Below, piece by piece: positions 46,651 to 54,902 of a DNA stretch of 63,959 nt (position 1 is its first letter; each line of letters starts with the position of its first letter). Source of the DNA: Prochlorococcus sp. AG-436-J02 (GTDB lineage Bacteria; Cyanobacteriota; Cyanobacteriia; PCC-6307; Cyanobiaceae); assembly GCA_003212625.1 (NCBI GenBank), contig QCPI01000004.1, positions 1 to 63,959 on the forward strand. The letters run 5' to 3'. The position numbers and the translations under genes are program-made. A model generated the notes under the pieces. The model was given only the letters and a program-made list of their open reading frames with translations, did no database searches and had not been told where the DNA came from.

Positions 46651-47664
46651 ATGTTTTTTATTCAACTGAAAAATTTATACAAGTCTTATGGCTCCATTAA
46701 GGCTCTCAATGGACTTAATCTTAAAGTACCTAAAGGTGCTTTATATGGTTTGCTGGGACCAAATGGGGCAGGTAAAAGCACTGCTCTGAGAATCATCTGT
46801 ACTCTTCTTGATCCTGATTCAGGTGATGTTGAGGTAGCAGGACATAATGCCTTGATCGAGGAAAAAGAAACCAGACGAAGATTGGGTTATGTAGCTCAAG
46901 AGGTCGCAATAGATAAAATACTTACAGGTAGAGAGTTGCTCTTGCTTCAAGGAGATCTTTATCATCTAAATAAAAACTATAAAAAAGCGAGAATTGAAGA
47001 ATTGATTGAAAGACTTGAGATGAATGAATGGATTGATCGAAGATGTGGCTCTTTTTCTGGAGGCATGAAAAGAAGACTTGATCTTGCTTCGGGCTTGTTA
47101 CATGAACCCGAATTATTGATTTTGGATGAACCTACGGTTGGCTTGGATATAGAAAGTAGAGCAGTCATTTGGGGATTATTGAAGGAACTTAAAAATAATG
47201 AAACCACAATTCTTTTAAGTAGTCATTATCTCGAGGAAGTAGATGAACTGTCTGATGAGATCGCTATTATTGATAAGGGAAAAGTTATTGCTAGTGGAAA
47301 ACCAGATGATCTAAAGAAAAAACTTGGTGGAGATAGAGTGACACTTCGGGTTCGTGAGTTCAGTGATGAATTAGAAGCTGAATCGGTAAGGAAATTGATT
47401 AAAAATATAAATGGAGTATCAAACGTCGTTGTAAATAAAAAGCAAGGATATTCCTTAAATTTCTTAGTGCAAAGTAATGATGTTATATCAAATTTGTCGG
47501 AGTGTCTTGCGAAAGAAAATTTTGATGTCTTTGCACTTTCTCATAGCCGTCCTAGTCTAGATGATGTTTATTTGCAGGCAACAGGTAAAACTCTTATGGA
47601 TGCAGAATTAGAATTAGCTGGTAAAAGAGATTTGAAGCTTGAGAATAAAAAATCGATGCGTTAG
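46651..47664 (+). CDS. ABC exporter ATP-binding protein (multidrug type)
   Basis: A 337-residue ATPase of the DrrA/CcmA-like class: Walker A LLGPNGAGKSTALRII, signature SFSGGMKRRLDLASGL, Walker B LLILDEPTVGLD and HYLEEVDEL. A C-terminal domain of about 100 residues follows the ATPase core, as in DrrA-type exporters. It pairs with the ABC-2 permease 35 bases downstream. The substrate is unknown. Confidence 0.9.
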   Translation: MFFIQLKNLYKSYGSIKALNGLNLKVPKGALYGLLGPNGAGKSTALRIICTLLDPDSGDVEVAGHNALIEEKETRRRLGYVAQEVAIDKILTGRELLLLQGDLYHLNKNYKKARIEELIERLEMNEWIDRRCGSFSGGMKRRLDLASGLLHEPELLILDEPTVGLDIESRAVIWGLLKELKNNETTILLSSHYLEEVDELSDEIAIIDKGKVIASGKPDDLKKKLGGDRVTLRVREFSDELEAESVRKLIKNINGVSNVVVNKKQGYSLNFLVQSNDVISNLSECLAKENFDVFALSHSRPSLDDVYLQATGKTLMDAELELAGKRDLKLENKKSMR

Positions 47665-47699
47665 TTGATTTTTTTCTCTTAAAATTGATAAATAAAAAA

Positions 47700-48554
47700 A
47701 TGATTGCCACTAATTCATCATTTTCTCAAGGGAAACAGTCTAGAAATGATTTGAATGAAATTTTTCAAGAGAGTTTTGCATTAACATGGAGGCTTTTTAT
47801 TCAATTAATTCGAAGACCTTCAACATTATTTGCAGGCATTCTCCAACCTTTAATATGGCTTTTGCTTTTTGCAGCACTATTCTCTAAAGCTCCAGTAGAT
47901 TTCTTACCTGGGAGCAGTAGCTATGGTGAATTTCTTGGTGCAGGCTTAATAGTATTTACTGCTTTTAGTGGAGCCCTTAATGCTGGACTCCCTGTAATGT
48001 TTGATAGAGAATTTGGTTTCCTGAACCGACTTTTAGTTGCCCCATTGAGTAGCAGAAGTTCAATCGTTATTTCTTCAGTAATATATATAACTACTATTAG
48101 TCTTCTGCAGAGTTTTGCAATAATGGCAACTTCTGCTTTTTTAGGTTATGGATGGCCAAGTTTGGGGGGGTTTTTCCTTATAACAATAACCTTATTATTG
48201 TTGGTATTTGCAATCACTGGTTTAAGCCTTGGGTTGGCATTTGTTTTGCCAGGACATATAGAACTAATTGCAATTATCTTTATTGCTAATCTCCCTGTCC
48301 TTTTTGCTAGTACAGCACTGGCTCCAATATCTTTCATGCCTGAATGGTTAGGATTGATAGCATCAATTAATCCATTAACATTTGCGATTGAACCAATACG
48401 CATGGCTTATCACAATTCCGTTGATCTGAAATTAGTTTTAATTAATGCACCTTATGGAGAAGTAAATGGATATTCTTGTCTCGCAATATTATTTATTCTT
48501 ACAGTTGGATTGTTTTTTCTTATCAGACCACTTTTAAATCGCAAACTTGCTTGA
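47700..48554 (+). CDS. ABC-2 type transporter permease
   Basis: The start is likely ATG 47700 (MIATNSSFSQGKQ), 284 residues; a TTG at 47685 adds five codons. It has six helices and the ABC-2 signature region (FDREFGFLNRLLVAPLSSRS). It is the membrane partner of the preceding ATPase, and together they form an exporter of the DrrAB type, of unknown cargo. Confidence 0.88.
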   Translation: MIATNSSFSQGKQSRNDLNEIFQESFALTWRLFIQLIRRPSTLFAGILQPLIWLLLFAALFSKAPVDFLPGSSSYGEFLGAGLIVFTAFSGALNAGLPVMFDREFGFLNRLLVAPLSSRSSIVISSVIYITTISLLQSFAIMATSAFLGYGWPSLGGFFLITITLLLLVFAITGLSLGLAFVLPGHIELIAIIFIANLPVLFASTALAPISFMPEWLGLIASINPLTFAIEPIRMAYHNSVDLKLVLINAPYGEVNGYSCLAILFILTVGLFFLIRPLLNRKLA

Positions 48555-48583
48555 TAATCTTGTTTTAGTGATCTATAAGAATC

Positions 48584-49066
48584 TTGGAGTCTAGAAAGTA
48601 TCAACTACAAAAACAAATTATAGAAGCTATTAAAGCTAACGATCATGATTTATCTTCTCTCCTGAAATCTCAATGGGCACATCGCTTTGGAGTAGAGAGT
48701 TTGGAAGAATTAAACAAACTAGATGTAACCTTCTCAAATCAAAATACTATTAATGAAGATAAGCAACATATTGACCAATCACAAGATTATGCTCTTGAGG
48801 TTAATAAAGAAATTTCTATAAAAGATGATGATGATAAAGAAAAAGAAATCAGCAGTGATACTAAGGAAATAATTGATTCGGTCGAGATTCACAATAAAGA
48901 ATCATTTGCAATTAAATCATCTGAAACAGTTGAGAAAGAAGATTATGATAATAAAGATATAAATCCAGTTAGAGGATATAAAACACCCCCCAAAGTAGAA
49001 GCATTAATTCCATTGCCACCTAAACCTAAATATAGTTATCTCAGAAAATGGTTACTTCGAAGTTAG
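48584..49066 (+). CDS. Hypothetical acidic protein, 160 aa
   Basis: A 160-residue protein starting at TTG 48584. Residues 1-50 form a helical start (YQLQKQIIEAIKANDHDLSS, then SQWAHRFGVESLEELNKLD). The middle is low-complexity and rich in Asp/Glu/Lys, and the end (KVEALIPLPPKPKYSYLRKW) is basic and Pro-rich. No membrane segment or known domain is visible. It follows the ABC exporter by 30 bases and converges on groEL. Confidence 0.6.
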   Translation: MESRKYQLQKQIIEAIKANDHDLSSLLKSQWAHRFGVESLEELNKLDVTFSNQNTINEDKQHIDQSQDYALEVNKEISIKDDDDKEKEISSDTKEIIDSVEIHNKESFAIKSSETVEKEDYDNKDINPVRGYKTPPKVEALIPLPPKPKYSYLRKWLLRS

Positions 49067-49125
49067 TTTTAAATTCTTTTTGGTTTTAGTTCTTCTTGAT
49101 TTTAAGAATTTATTTAGTTCTCTTT

Positions 49126-50808
49126 TTACATCATTCCTGGCATACCCATTCCACCCATTCCACCCATTCCACCCATTCCACCCATTCCACCCATTCCACC
49201 CATTGGATCCCCACCGTCTGCTCCAGGGCTAGCCGGTGGTTCAGGTTTGTCTGCAATAACAACTTCAGTTGTTATTAAAAGCGAGGCTATTGATACGGCA
49301 TCTTGAAGAGCAAGTCGTATAACTTTTGAAGCGTCTAAAATTCCTGCTTCAAGTAAATCTTCATACTCTCCAGTTTGCGCATTGAATCCTTTGCCTAATC
49401 GCTTGATATCTGAAACAACAACATCACCATTGAATCCAGCATTTATAGCTATCTGTTTAGTTGGGGCAGTTAATGCCCTTTTTATGATTTCTACACCCGT
49501 CTTTTGGTCACCCTTTAAATTCTTAGATATATCTTCAAGTCCTTCGCTTAGTTCAAGAAGTGTCGTTCCACCACCAGCAACAATACCTTCTTCTATAGCT
49601 GCACGAGTGGCATTAAGAGCATCCTCAATTCTTAGCTTTCTATTCTTCAATTCAGTTTCAGTAGGTGCACCAACCTTGATAACGGCCACTCCACCTGCAA
49701 GTTTAGCGATTCTTTCATTTAACTTTTCTTGGTCATACTCAGAATCTGTTTCTTCGAGTTCTCTTTTGATTGAGGCAATGCGATTAGATAATTCAGTGTT
49801 TTTGTTGTCGTTCGCGACAATTGTTGTGCTGTCTTTTGTAATTGTTACTTTTCTGGCTTTCCCTAAATCAGATATTTGAACTTTCTCAAGACTCATTGCT
49901 TTGTCTTCGCTTATTAATGTACCGCCAGTTAGTACAGCAATATCTCCTAGAGCAGCTTTACGTCTCTCTCCAAATGAAGGAGCCCTAACTGCTGCAACTT
50001 GAAGTACACCACGATTTTTATTTACAACTAAGGTCGCTAACGCTTCCCCTTCTACTTCTTCGGCAAGAATTATTAGAGGTGTTCCGTTCTTTTGAACAGT
50101 TTCAAGAACAGGAATAAGATCGACAATTGCAGAAATCTTTTTATCAGTTATTAGTATTGATGGATTTTCAAATTCACAGATCAATCTATCCTCATCAGTA
50201 ACAAAATATGGTGAACTATAACCTCTGTCGAAAGCCATGCCTTCAGTGATATCAAGTTCAGTAGCTAGAGATTTTGATTCCTCAACTGTTATTACTCCAT
50301 CAAAACTTACTTTATCTATTGCATCTGCAATCATTGAACCTATTTCTTCATCGCCACCTGCACTTACTGTCGCAACTTGCTTTATAGCGTCACCACTTAC
50401 TGATTTGCTTTTTTTCTTGAGATCATCAACAATTTGAGCAACTGCTTTTTCCATTCCTCTTCTTAATTCAATTGGACTTGCTCCTGCAGCTGTATTTCTA
50501 AGTCCTTCTTGAACCATAAACTGAGCTAAAACCGTTGCGGTAGTAGTTCCATCTCCAGCTTTCTCCTTTGTCTTTGATGCAACTTGTTCAATTAACTTCG
50601 CCCCTATATTTTCAAATGGATCATCTAGATCTATTTCTTTAGCAATAGTGACTCCATCATTAACAATATCTGGGGCCCCAAATTTCTTTTCAATTACTAC
50701 ATTTCTACCTTTAGGTCCAATGGTGACTTTTAGAGCATTCGCTAAATTGTTTACTCCTTTTTCAAGAGAACCACGAGATTCATCTGAAAAACTTAGTAGC
50801 TTGGCCAT
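49126..50808 (-). CDS. groEL: 60 kDa chaperonin GroEL
   Basis: A 560-residue chaperonin. [19 protein letters not shown] and [12 protein letters not shown] form the ATP site, and [10 protein letters not shown] closes the equatorial domain. The C-terminus is a Gly-Met-rich tail of repeated GGM ending GMPGMM. No groES lies upstream and no CIRCE operator (TTAGCACTC-N9-GAGTGCTAA) is seen in the 130-base leader, so this is a stand-alone copy of the kind many cyanobacteria have in addition to groESL. Confidence 0.97.
   Translation of the reverse strand: MAKLLSFSDESRGSLEKGVNNLANALKVTIGPKGRNVVIEKKFGAPDIVNDGVTIAKEIDLDDPFENIGAKLIEQVASKTKEKAGDGTTTATVLAQFMVQEGLRNTAAGASPIELRRGMEKAVAQIVDDLKKKSKSVSGDAIKQVATVSAGGDEEIGSMIADAIDKVSFDGVITVEESKSLATELDITEGMAFDRGYSSPYFVTDEDRLICEFENPSILITDKKISAIVDLIPVLETVQKNGTPLIILAEEVEGEALATLVVNKNRGVLQVAAVRAPSFGERRKAALGDIAVLTGGTLISEDKAMSLEKVQISDLGKARKVTITKDSTTIVANDNKNTELSNRIASIKRELEETDSEYDQEKLNERIAKLAGGVAVIKVGAPTETELKNRKLRIEDALNATRAAIEEGIVAGGGTTLLELSEGLEDISKNLKGDQKTGVEIIKRALTAPTKQIAINAGFNGDVVVSDIKRLGKGFNAQTGEYEDLLEAGILDASKVIRLALQDAVSIASLLITTEVVIADKPEPPASPGADGGDPMGGMGGMGGMGGMGGMGGMGMPGMM
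49145..49207 (-). repeat. 9-bp tandem repeat coding the GroEL GGM tail
   Basis: Six perfect copies of CCCATTCCA (49145-49198), then a degenerate seventh, encode the repeating Met-Gly-Gly of the GroEL C-terminus on the minus strand. The exact identity suggests recent slippage-driven length change. Confidence 0.9.
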
Positions 50809-50936
50809 ATTTGATTTGAATTAAACTTAATCTCCCACAAGAAACTCACATTAGGGGAGGCTAAATAAGTGGGGAAAGCCGAATCGTATTTCTTGAGATT
50901 TTCCCAATTTTTCTAGAAGGTAGTTAGTGTCTAGTT

Positions 50937-51113
50937 ATGAATGATCCAGGAGCTTTATTTTTTCTTCTAATGGCTGGCTTGGCTGGAACTATGACATTGA
51001 TTTATTTCCCTTTGCGGATATTTCTTACATTCACAGCCAGGGGTAGAAGATTAAGGCTTTTGCAACGTATACGGAGACTGAGAGATGAACTTGGTCAGCC
51101 TATTGATAATTAG
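50937..51113 (+). CDS. Small membrane protein, 58 aa
   Basis: The ATG at 50937 opens a 58-codon frame. Residues 5-35 hold one long hydrophobic segment or a tight hairpin (PGALFFLLMAGLAGTMTLIY, then FPLRIFLTF), followed by a very basic tail (TARGRRLRLLQRIRRLRDEL) and a polar end. The positive-inside rule places the tail in the cytoplasm. It looks like a conserved small cyanobacterial protein, but I cannot name a family. It is divergent from groEL. Confidence 0.6.
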   Translation: MNDPGALFFLLMAGLAGTMTLIYFPLRIFLTFTARGRRLRLLQRIRRLRDELGQPIDN

Positions 51114-51155
51114 CTAGTAAATATATTTTTTGAAAGCTTCTCAAATTACTCAATA

Positions 51156-51413
51156 CTAGTTTGAACCATTGAGCTTTGAATTTTCCTCTGTACTAACTTG
51201 TGTAAATTTACGAAGTAATCTAAACATTTTGCTGAAAAGTAAAATCGCCCAAATAATTATTCCAATCACTGAAACGAAAGCAATAACAACTCCAAGTAAG
51301 CCAATCAAACCTTCACCTATGCCACCTTCATAAAAACGATCAAGACAAAGGACACCTCCAAATGTCAGAAGGAATAAAGAGGCAAGAGCCTCTTTTTCAT
51401 GTTTTCTTAGCAT
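51156..51413 (-). CDS. TM2-domain-like membrane protein, 85 aa
   Basis: An 85-residue protein. Residues 8-35 (EALASLFLLTFGGVLCLDRF, YEGGIGEGLIGLLG) resemble the TM2 motif (GG-x-x-G-x-D/H-RFY-x-G), which spans the membrane twice with a short turn. A second hydrophobic stretch (VVIAFVSVIGIIIWAILLF) follows, then a basic and polar tail. TM2 proteins have no uniform function. It sits alone between two small genes. Confidence 0.65.
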   Translation of the reverse strand: MLRKHEKEALASLFLLTFGGVLCLDRFYEGGIGEGLIGLLGVVIAFVSVIGIIIWAILLFSKMFRLLRKFTQVSTEENSKLNGSN

Positions 51414-51920
51414 TTTTTATGTTATTTCTTCCCTCATAACAAATTGATCAAGTAATACAAGGATCAAGAAATAATTATTTTTGTTCTGAAGGGATTTAAC
51501 TTATCCAATAGATGATTTCACTTTTGTTTTATCCAAAATAACTCTTGAAATTAAAAGATTCAATAATATAAAATAGTTAGATTAATTGGTTTAGAAAGTT
51601 GCGAACTTATCTTCTAATCGAGGAGAGTTCCTTGTGAGATTATTTATTATTTGAGAATATAGTTAATAGATATTAACCTAATTTCTATTTGGTCTTTATC
51701 TATATATTGAAATAGGAACTTGCTAGATTTTAAGAATGAACTAACCATCAGGAAAGAAAATAATGACAAAATAAAATAACCATTCATAATAGCTATAATT
51801 ATTTATTCCAATTGCATCATTTTTGAAGCATTATTTGGGAATTCAAATTAAATCAAATCAAATTATTGCTATATTTTTTAATTATGCCATGATTTAATAT
51901 TATAATTCAAGTTAAACAAA
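51414..51920. other. 507-bp AT-rich intergenic region bordering the pilus locus
   Basis: I see no credible ORF, tRNA or strong hairpin in this stretch. It is very AT-rich and contains only short oligo-A/T runs. It separates the housekeeping region from the pilus locus and probably carries the promoter of the GTG 51921 gene. Confidence 0.6.
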
Positions 51921-52187
51921 GTGATTTATTTTATCAAAATAAAGAAAAATATCCTGTTATTATTAATCTTGTTTTGGACCTCTTCCTTGAATGCAAATGC
52001 TAAAATTAATAGTAATGAAGAAGCTGAAAAATTCTTAAATAATTACTGCATAGAAATTGTAAGCGCCATTAAGGATGCATATGAAACACAATTAGAAGCA
52101 GTTTCAAATCAAGATTGGAAAACCTTTGGGGAAAAAGGTCGCTGGATTGGTAGCCTTGCTGACGTTTATAGCAAGTTATGCGAATAA
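51921..52187 (+). CDS. Small secreted protein, 88 aa
   Basis: The start is GTG 51921. A signal peptide (KKNILLLLILFWTSSLNANA) leaves a mature peptide of about 60 residues, alpha-helical and with two Cys (NYCIEIVSAIKDAYETQLEA, DVYSKLCE) that could pair. No known family. It is the first gene of the pilus locus, 18 bases before the prepilin peptidase, so a periplasmic role linked to pili is possible but unproven. Confidence 0.6.
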   Translation: MIYFIKIKKNILLLLILFWTSSLNANAKINSNEEAEKFLNNYCIEIVSAIKDAYETQLEAVSNQDWKTFGEKGRWIGSLADVYSKLCE

Positions 52188-52205
52188 TATATATGTGCTA
52201 ATCAA

Positions 52206-53015
52206 ATGTTTTATCTTCTTTCTATACTACTTGGCTCTTCCTTTGGCAGCTTTTTGAATGTATGTAGATATAGGATACCTAGAAATGAATCAATAATATA
52301 CCCTTCAAGTTTTTGTAGAGAATGCTTATCAGAAATAAAATGGTATTTTAATATTCCTGTAATCTCTTGGATTTGGCTTAAAGGTAATTGTTATTACTGT
52401 AAGGCAAATATCAATGTTAGTTATTTATTTATAGAGATTTTAACTCCAATTTTATTTGTATTAAATTTATATTCATTCCCGATTTTTAGTAATTACTTTC
52501 TACTCAATTTAGTAGGAATTGATATTTTGACCTTGTATTTTCTTTTAATTGCTTTTATAGATTTTTCAACTTATAAAATACCTAATATAATTATATTAAC
52601 AGGATCAATTACTGGATTATCTTTTACAATAATCTCTAAACTCATATCTCCATTTGATAATGCTTTGATAGGATTTATATTTAATCTTTTATCAGGCTTA
52701 TTAGGCTTTATACTTCTAGAATCTATTGTATTTCTTGTAGCCCTAATAATAAATAAAAATGCTTTTGGGATGGGAGACAGCAAATATTTATTTCTGATAG
52801 GTTCATGGATTGGCTTTAAGGGCATGGTTATGTCTTTCGTTCTAGCCATATTTATAGGCGGTATTATTACTTTATTGCTTTTATTGATATCTAAAATAAG
52901 GAGAGGTCAGAAAATACCCTTTGGCCCATATTTATCACTAGGAGGATATTTAGTATGTTTTTATGGAGAAGAATTTTGGATTAGTGTAATAAGAAAAATA
53001 TCTCTGTATAGCTAA
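52206..53015 (+). CDS. pilD: Prepilin peptidase/N-methyltransferase (PilD)
   Basis: A 269-residue type IV prepilin peptidase that cleaves the leader after Gly and methylates the new N-terminus. The cytoplasmic methyltransferase loop has paired CxxC motifs (C37, C40, C62, C65). The catalytic aspartates are D119 in AFIDFSTYKIPN and D191 in GMGDSKYL. About eight helices are visible. It processes the prepilins encoded just downstream. Confidence 0.93.
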   Translation: MFYLLSILLGSSFGSFLNVCRYRIPRNESIIYPSSFCRECLSEIKWYFNIPVISWIWLKGNCYYCKANINVSYLFIEILTPILFVLNLYSFPIFSNYFLLNLVGIDILTLYFLLIAFIDFSTYKIPNIIILTGSITGLSFTIISKLISPFDNALIGFIFNLLSGLLGFILLESIVFLVALIINKNAFGMGDSKYLFLIGSWIGFKGMVMSFVLAIFIGGIITLLLLLISKIRRGQKIPFGPYLSLGGYLVCFYGEEFWISVIRKISLYS

Positions 53016-53057
53016 AATTTTATTTTATATCTATAATATAAAATAAAGATAAATTAG

Positions 53058-53471
53058 ATGAAGACCAATCTTTCAAGATTTATTTCAATTTCTTTATTTC
53101 TTAGCGGTATGATTTTTGTCCCTGGGCAATCTGAGGAGTTAAAGTTAAAAAATAATTCTTTTCAGAATAAAATCAGCAAAATTAATAACATCTCATGCAC
53201 TGATGAGCAAAACATTATTCAAGACTTAGAAAGAAGTTTTGACCATGAAAATCGAACTCTTATAAATAGAGTTAATGAAAAAAACAATATTAAAGATTTT
53301 TTCGGTATAGGACCAAACCGATATCCTGAGAATCGAATGGTTCAAGAAAGTAAGAAAATGTGGGATACTTTTGAATGTCATATGTCTAAAATTTCTGAAA
53401 GGTTTAAGCCTATGACAAAAGATATATTTAATGGATATAATTCCAGTTTATCGGAACTTGATGAGATTTAA
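53058..53471 (+). CDS. Unknown secreted protein in the pilus locus, 137 aa
   Basis: A 137-residue protein with a signal peptide (RFISISLFLSGMIFVPGQSE) and a polar, helical mature part with two Cys (NNISCTDEQNIIQDLERSFD, KMWDTFECHMSKISERFKPM). No prepilin motif is seen, so it is a soluble or peripheral periplasmic protein rather than a pilin. No family is recognised. It lies between pilD and the first pilin gene, so a locus-specific function is likely. Confidence 0.55.
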   Translation: MKTNLSRFISISLFLSGMIFVPGQSEELKLKNNSFQNKISKINNISCTDEQNIIQDLERSFDHENRTLINRVNEKNNIKDFFGIGPNRYPENRMVQESKKMWDTFECHMSKISERFKPMTKDIFNGYNSSLSELDEI

Positions 53472-53485
53472 TTGTCAATAATAAT

Positions 53486-54136
53486 GTGAAAAGATTGGAA
53501 AACTATTTAAAATATACTAGAAGATCTAAGATTAAATCTTTTTATTCAGAGGAATATGGTTTTACTATCGTAGAACTTATTATAGTTATTACTATAGTAG
53601 GAATTCTTGCTGCTTTATCTGTTCCTAGTTCATTACAATGGATCTATAAAGAAAAGCAAAATTCTTATGTAAGAGAACTCACAGGTTTTATTGAATTAAT
53701 GAGAAAGGAGGCTAGACGATGGAATGGAAGCTGTTCATTATCTCCAAAGACAACTTCGGTTAATGGTAGAAATATACAACCATTGTTTAATGTTTCTTGT
53801 AAGGGGATGAATAATAATCAAAAATTCAATATATCTAGAAGTATTCCATTAGCAGGTAAACTTATTTTCCAGGAGGTTAGTAGCTCTTTTAATGTAACAC
53901 CTAAAGGACATATATCTTTATCTAATTCAGCTTCAAATAACAGTTCAGTTGTTATGGTAATTGGAGGTAGATACGAAATGCAATCATCCCAATATAGACC
54001 AAAATGCATTCTAATAGAATCTCCATCTGGAATTATTAGAAGTGGTATCTATGCTCGTTATTATTCCACTTCTTCAAGAAGATTAAGTAGTGAGTATAAG
54101 CCCCAATTAAGAACTTCTCAATGTATTACGCGTTAG
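53486..54136 (+). CDS. Type IV minor pilin, GspH/FimT-like
   Basis: A 216-residue prepilin starting at GTG 53486. A 25-residue leader ends in EEYG, cleaved before FTIVELIIVITIVGILAALS, which has the obligatory Glu5. The C-terminal globular domain has a Cys-containing core (NGSCSLSPKT, VSCKGMNNN). In pseudopilin terms it is most like GspH/FimT, the first member of the minor pilin set. It is followed by the major-type pilin after about 175 bases with its own promoter. Confidence 0.8.
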   Translation: MKRLENYLKYTRRSKIKSFYSEEYGFTIVELIIVITIVGILAALSVPSSLQWIYKEKQNSYVRELTGFIELMRKEARRWNGSCSLSPKTTSVNGRNIQPLFNVSCKGMNNNQKFNISRSIPLAGKLIFQEVSSSFNVTPKGHISLSNSASNNSSVVMVIGGRYEMQSSQYRPKCILIESPSGIIRSGIYARYYSTSSRRLSSEYKPQLRTSQCITR

Positions 54137-54263
54137 ATATAAAAAAGATTCTATTGATTTAAACCTAGAATAGATCTAAACGCATCTCTAAAAAGGTGTA
54201 TTATTATACATTTTTGGATTTCTCACTGATTCAAATTGCAGTCTATACTTGTAAAGATTACTT

Positions 54264-54291
54264 TTGAAATATACAATGTATTGTGTATAGT
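54264..54291 (+). promoter_or_regulatory. Candidate sigma70 promoter of the pilin gene
   Basis: TTGAAA (54264-54269) and TATAGT (54286-54291) are separated by 16 bases, so the transcript would begin near 54298. This gives a ~15-base leader before ATG 54313 and argues against the GTG at 54283, which would lie in the promoter. Confidence 0.55.
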
Positions 54292-54312
54292 ATTTTGAGT
54301 CAGGTTATTGTA

Positions 54313-54870
54313 ATGTCTAAATTTAAAGCCACTCTTACAAGATATCTAAACAGTAGGCTAAAGGAAACTGATTCAGGATTTACGCTTGTTGAGCTAATTG
54401 TTGTAGTTGTAATTATTGGTATTCTTTCTTCTATTGCTATTCCAAGCTTTCAAAATGCTAGTGAAAAAGCCAAGCAAAAAGAAGCTTCTTCCTTGATTGC
54501 TTCATACTTGAAAGCAGCTCAAGCATATTACACGGAAAATAGCATCACTCCTGATAGGAGTAGCCATATTGGTCAATACATCACAGTAACTGGATGTAGA
54601 CAGGGAAACCCTCAATATTGCAAAACCAATAATAATCCTCTTATAAATCATTCCAATGCAAGTAGGAATCAGTGGTATTCACCTAATGGTCACTTCAACA
54701 TAAGAATGGAAAGATCAGGAACTAGGCTAAATTTTCGTGCACTGCCAATATCTCCATCAGGATTAGGCGTTGTGGGTTGTTATGACTCTTTTTCTGGCGC
54801 TACAAGATTAAAAGAAAATGATGCTAATCAAAAAGGTGCTGGAAATGTTAGGAATATAAATTGTAGATAA
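54313..54870 (+). CDS. Type IV pilin (PilA/GspG-like)
   Basis: The start is ATG 54313, giving 185 residues. A 22-residue leader ends in TDSG, cleaved before FTLVELIVVVVIIGILSSIA with Glu5. Then follow the alpha1-N helix and an aligned C-terminal domain (ASEKAKQKEASSLIASYLKA, QAYYTENSITPDRSSHIGQY) with three or four Cys. The leader, helix and size are those of a main filament subunit or GspG-type pilin. A candidate promoter lies directly upstream. Confidence 0.88.
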   Translation: MSKFKATLTRYLNSRLKETDSGFTLVELIVVVVIIGILSSIAIPSFQNASEKAKQKEASSLIASYLKAAQAYYTENSITPDRSSHIGQYITVTGCRQGNPQYCKTNNNPLINHSNASRNQWYSPNGHFNIRMERSGTRLNFRALPISPSGLGVVGCYDSFSGATRLKENDANQKGAGNVRNINCR

Positions 54871-54902
54871 ATTTATAATTATATTATTAAAAGATATATT
54901 TT

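Noticed and set aside
49096-49278. A plus-strand ORF with a His-Ser-Thr repeat
   Set aside because: It is the antisense reading of the groEL GGM-tail repeat; the repeat on the minus strand encodes the real protein.
50809-50936. Possible CIRCE operator before groEL
   Set aside because: No inverted repeat of the TTAGCACTC/GAGTGCTAA type is present; only short unrelated repeats are seen.
51414-51920. An integration site or mobile element edge next to the pilus locus
   Set aside because: No tRNA, direct repeats, integrase or transposase is visible; only an AT-rich gap.
54283-54312. GTG 54283 as start of the pilin
   Set aside because: It falls in the likely -10 box, and ATG 54313 gives a normal leader length.
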